Shown: positions 60,800-64,000 of the stretch, in pieces
Layout of the letters: every line of letters starts with the position of its first letter
Position numbering within the stretch: the first letter of the stretch is position 1
Assembly (NCBI RefSeq): GCF_040958095.1
Contig: NC_091193.1
Span: forward strand, 21,879,210 to 21,943,209
DNA from: Procambarus clarkii
Taxonomy: Eukaryota > Arthropoda > Malacostraca > Decapoda > Cambaridae
Direction: 5' to 3'
DNA length: 64,000 nucleotides
Notes under the pieces: generated by a model
The model's database searches: none
Seen by the model: the letters and a program-made list of their open reading frames with translations, nothing else
Told to the model about the DNA's origin: nothing
Program-made: the position numbers and the translations under genes

Positions 60800-61975
60800 C
60801 CCCCCCCACACACAGACGTTATCATCACAGGTGCCTCACCACGTTCCCCCCCCCACACAGACGTTATCATCACAGGTGCCTCACCACGTTCCCCCCCCCA
60901 CACACAGACGTTATCATCACAGGTGCCTCACCACGTTCCCCCCCCCACACAGACGTTATCATCACAGGTGCCTCACCACGTTCCCCCCCCCCCCCCCCAC
61001 ACACAGACGTTATCATCACAGGTGCCTCACCACGTTCCCCCCCCCCCACACACAGACGTTATCATCACAGGTGCCTCACCACGTTCCCCCCCCCACACAG
61101 ACGTTATCATCACAGGTGCCTCACCACGTTCCCCCCCCCCCACACAGACGTTATCATCACAGGTGCCTCACCACGTTCCCCCCCACCCACACAGACGTTA
61201 TCATCACAGGTGCCTCACCACGTTCCCCCCCACCCACACAGACGTTATCATCACAGGTGCCTCACCACGTTCCCCCCCCCCCACACAGACGTTATCATCA
61301 CAGGTGCCTCACCACGTTCCCCCCCCCCCACACAGACGTTATCATCACAGGTGCCTCACCACGTTCCCCCCCCCCCCACACAGACGTTATCATCACAGGT
61401 GCCTCACCACGTTCCCCCCCCCCCACACAGACGTTATCATCACAGGTGCCTCACCACGTTCCCCCCCCCCCCACACAGACGTTATCATCACAGGTGCCTC
61501 ACCACGTTCCCCCCCCCCCACACAGACGTTATCATCACAGGTGCCTCACCACGTTCCCCCCCCCCCCACACAGACGTTATCATCACAGGTGCCTCACCAC
61601 GTTCCCCCCCCACACAGACGTTATCATCACAGGTGCCTCACCACGTCCCCCCCACACAGACGTTATCATCACAGGTGCCTCACCACGTTCCCCCCCCCCC
61701 ACACAGACGTTATCATCACAGGTGCCTCACCACGTTCCCCCCCCCCCACACAGACGTTATCATCACAGGTGCCTCACCACGTTCCCCCCCCCCCCACACA
61801 GACGTTATCATCACAGGTGCCTCACCACGTTCCCCCCCCCCCCACACAGACGTTATCATCACAGGTGCCTCACCACGTTCCCCCCCCCCCCACACAGACG
61901 TTATCATCACAGGTGCCTCACCACGTCCCCCCCCCCCCACACAGACGTTATCATCACAGGTGCCTCACCACGGAG
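60800..61975. repeat. ~47-bp minisatellite with C-runs, ~25 copies
   Basis: Each unit is ACACAGACGTTATCATCACA then GGTGCCTCACCACGTT followed by 7-15 C. Units are almost invariant except for C-run length. Open frames of 259-445 codons in all three plus frames are artefacts of the repeat. The G-rich strand could form G-quadruplexes. Confidence 0.92.
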
Positions 61976-62500
61976 ATGGACCACGATAACCGAGATTACT
62001 GGACAAAATATATACTTCACGAAGCAACATATCAAGGCATCAACAAGAGAAAGAACCTGACGTTGATCCACAATGAAGATGCAGAGAGCTTGAGACATAA
62101 GGTGTCACTAGGAGTCGGTGACCACTGCGTCATGGGGTTCGACTCCACTCCACAACAAGGTAAACAGCGTGAGACTACTAGAAGGTTCGGGCTTACCTGC
62201 TCGATGTTCACTGGGAGGCCGAGATGGACGGGAAGTCAGCGAAGGAGATGGAACTCCTAACACAGAATTCCAGTTAATGAAGAAGGTAAATATCCACCTG
62301 GAGGATTATAGCAGAAACACTAGGGCCAGACCCCAGATACCGCCAAGGGTGCTGAAGGAAGCAGCGGGGAGATTGTGTTACCCAGTAACTATGGTGGTCA
62401 ACAGAGCCGGCCTTGTGACAACCCTCACAGGAGCACCTCGACACCACATCATCCGAACCATAAGTAAAGATACCAAACACAAGATCATCATTTAAGAATC
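61976..62500 (+). mobile_element. LINE endonuclease/RT remnants
   Basis: NLTLIHNEDAESLRHKVSLG, VGDHCVMGFD is the end of an endonuclease domain (the DH pair). 62310-62400 reads PQIPPRVLKEAAGRLCYPVT, the start of RT. Abuts the minisatellite. Confidence 0.55.
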
Positions 62501-62509
62501 TAAACAAGG

Positions 62510-62735
62510 CTTTAATACATATAAAGCTTTACATATTTAACACATTCTTAATACTTATTTTACATACTAAGTACATATTTTATAGCTTTAATACATATTA
62601 AAGCCTTAATATGTATTTAAGCTTTAATACATATTAAAAGCTTTAATACATATTAAAACTTTAATGCATATTAAAGATGTAATACATTTAATACATATAT
62701 TAAAGCTTTAATAATGGCTTTATTACATATATATT
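62510..62735. repeat. AT-rich repeat of AAGCTTTAATACATATTAAA
   Basis: Seven or more imperfect copies with both TTAATACATATTAA orientations, so partly palindromic. Confidence 0.75.
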
Positions 62736-62829
62736 GACCATATACAATGCCCTGTGTGTGGCCCAGCTTGAGTCTGCAGCACCGGTATGAAACCCGCACA
62801 TAAATCAGAGGTTTGTAACTAGATTAGTA

Positions 62830-63240
62830 CCAACATTTGAGACTTTCCTATGAGGTAAGATTGAGGGAACTCTCCTTCACAACCTTAGACAAGTGAAGAA
62901 AAGGGGGGGGGGGGACATAGTCATTGTATACAAGATCCTGAGAAGGATAGACAATGTGGACAAAGGAAGGCTATTTAAATTAAAATACGGTAGGACAAGG
63001 GGACATCGGTGGACACGTAATTGAGTGTAAGGATGGTCACGCTCCCCTTATGGGAGGTCGTCTAGTGGAGTGCCCAGAAGGAAGTTGTTGTTGAAGCCAA
63101 TTCCTTCAACAACTTTATGACAAATATGATGACAACTTTAATGTTGAGAGAGACAATTAGCGCGCTAGGATCAAACGGCGAGGAGGCAGGGCATGCAGAG
63201 CTAGAGCTCACCCCCACCGTAGTCAGTGACAAGTAAGCTC
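62830..63240 (+). mobile_element. LINE RT C-terminal fragment
   Basis: Plus-strand pieces LRLREL-like, HSLYKILRRIDNVDKGRLFK and GHRWTRN-like, then a tail. Eroded. Confidence 0.45.
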
Positions 63241-63384
63241 CCCGTCCCCGACTAATGGGGGAAGGGGGGGGAGGGGCGTCACCCCCAGAGATAGAACTGG
63301 GGCAATGTTGTGAGAGATTACAAACCAGTAAATTGTCAGTTCAGTAGTTAAGACCAACACACTCCAGCAGTCATCAACAGCACT

Positions 63385-63510
63385 CTGAGGCCCTCCCAAC
63401 ACCCGAAGCTCTCCCAACACCTGACGACCTCCCAACACCCGAAGCTCTCCCAACACCTGACGACCTCCCAACACCCGAAGCTCTCCCAACACCTGACGAC
63501 CTCCCAACAT
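63385..63510. repeat. ~36-bp tandem repeat
   Basis: Three units of CCCAACACCCGAAGCTCTCC followed by CAACACCTGACGACCT. Confidence 0.85.
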
Positions 63511-63519
63511 CTGAAGGTC

Positions 63520-63900
63520 TAAAAGAAGCAATGTTCCTTATGGTTTAAAGCTGTGACAAACTTTGAGCAGCCTCCAAGTATTATTTAGTCTTATACATAG
63601 TTAACGTCTTATACATAGTTAACGATTTAAGTGAACCGAGTGTAAACACGGAGAAATGAGGTAGCCCTGTCTGTGTATACATCCCTGATAGAGGCCTACA
63701 GGAAGGCATCATCAGCAAATAATAGGTGGAAGAGGGAGCGCAGAGACGCGTACTCACCCGCGACTGAGAGAGGACTGCCTGGGGCCCTGTCCTGCGGCTG
63801 GATATATACACACACGTGCGACTCCACACCTGTTCTCAGCCCCGAAGAGTAACACAAACACGGCAGCAACACCTGCATACGCACACACGTGTGGGGAATT
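63520..63900. other. No gene recognised
   Basis: Short frames only; 63591-63625 has two copies of TCTTATACATAGTTAACG. Confidence 0.4.
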
Positions 63901-63904
63901 GACA

Positions 63905-64000
63905 AGGTAGATACGGATAAACTGTTTAACACGGGTGGTAGAGAACAAGGGGACACAGGTGGAAACTGATTACCCACATGAGCCACAGGGACGTTAGAAT
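63905..64000 (+). mobile_element. LINE C-terminal fragment, cut by window end
   Basis: GATACGGATAAACTGTTTAA, GGGACACAGGTGGAAACTGA, GAGCCACAGGGACGTTAG: same as 51620-51715. Confidence 0.6.

Noticed and set aside
60792..62260. Long Pro/His/Ser-rich open frames (259-445 codons)
   Set aside because: They exist in all three plus frames because the ~47-bp repeat lacks stops; indels in C-runs shift between them.

Overview
This window is animal genomic DNA, most likely from a decapod crustacean (crayfish- or lobster-like). The evidence is intron-split genes with GT-AG or GC-AG boundaries, an arthropod-type Nup93, an ionotropic receptor (IR) of the divergent kind expanded in decapods, interstitial TTAGG runs, and very dense (TA)n, (TG)n and transposon content. 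The species assignment is inference from sequence character and was not searched.

Two host genes occupy the middle and right. On the + strand, 17383-39670 carries sixteen exons of nucleoporin Nup93 in a continuous reading frame to a TAG stop. Only the first ~60 codons are missing, because their exon(s) were not found upstream. On the - strand, 58186-41046 carries an apparently complete ionotropic receptor gene: signal peptide, ligand-binding S1, TM1, pore/TM3, S2 and TM4. The two genes converge tail to tail with about 1.4 kb between them.

Almost everything else is mobile DNA. An apparently intact piggyBac-family element (25818-29120, TTAA flanks, matched terminal inverted repeats, 747-codon transposase) lies in a Nup93 intron in the same orientation. 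A damaged non-LTR retrotransposon (CR1/Jockey-like, endonuclease plus reverse transcriptase) lies at 12.3-15.5 kb on the - strand, and many 3'-end fragments of related elements are scattered through the window. Two 5'-truncated Penelope-like elements with GIY-YIG endonuclease ORFs form an 827-bp-arm inverted pair at 43319-45018. Several MITE families are present, including three copies of one family embedded in (TA)n arrays. tRNA-derived SINEs share their 3' tail with the LINE fragments. Short hammerhead-ribozyme-like motifs occur in the Penelope-type and related repeats.

Region by region: 1-17.3 kb is a repeat mosaic with no recognisable host gene. 17.4-39.7 kb is Nup93 with transposons in its introns. 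39.7-41 kb is the convergent 3' region. 41-58.2 kb is the IR gene, its introns loaded with LINE, PLE and SINE pieces and one exon running into a minisatellite. 58.2-64 kb is repeats, MITEs, a ~47-bp C-run minisatellite and LINE remnants.
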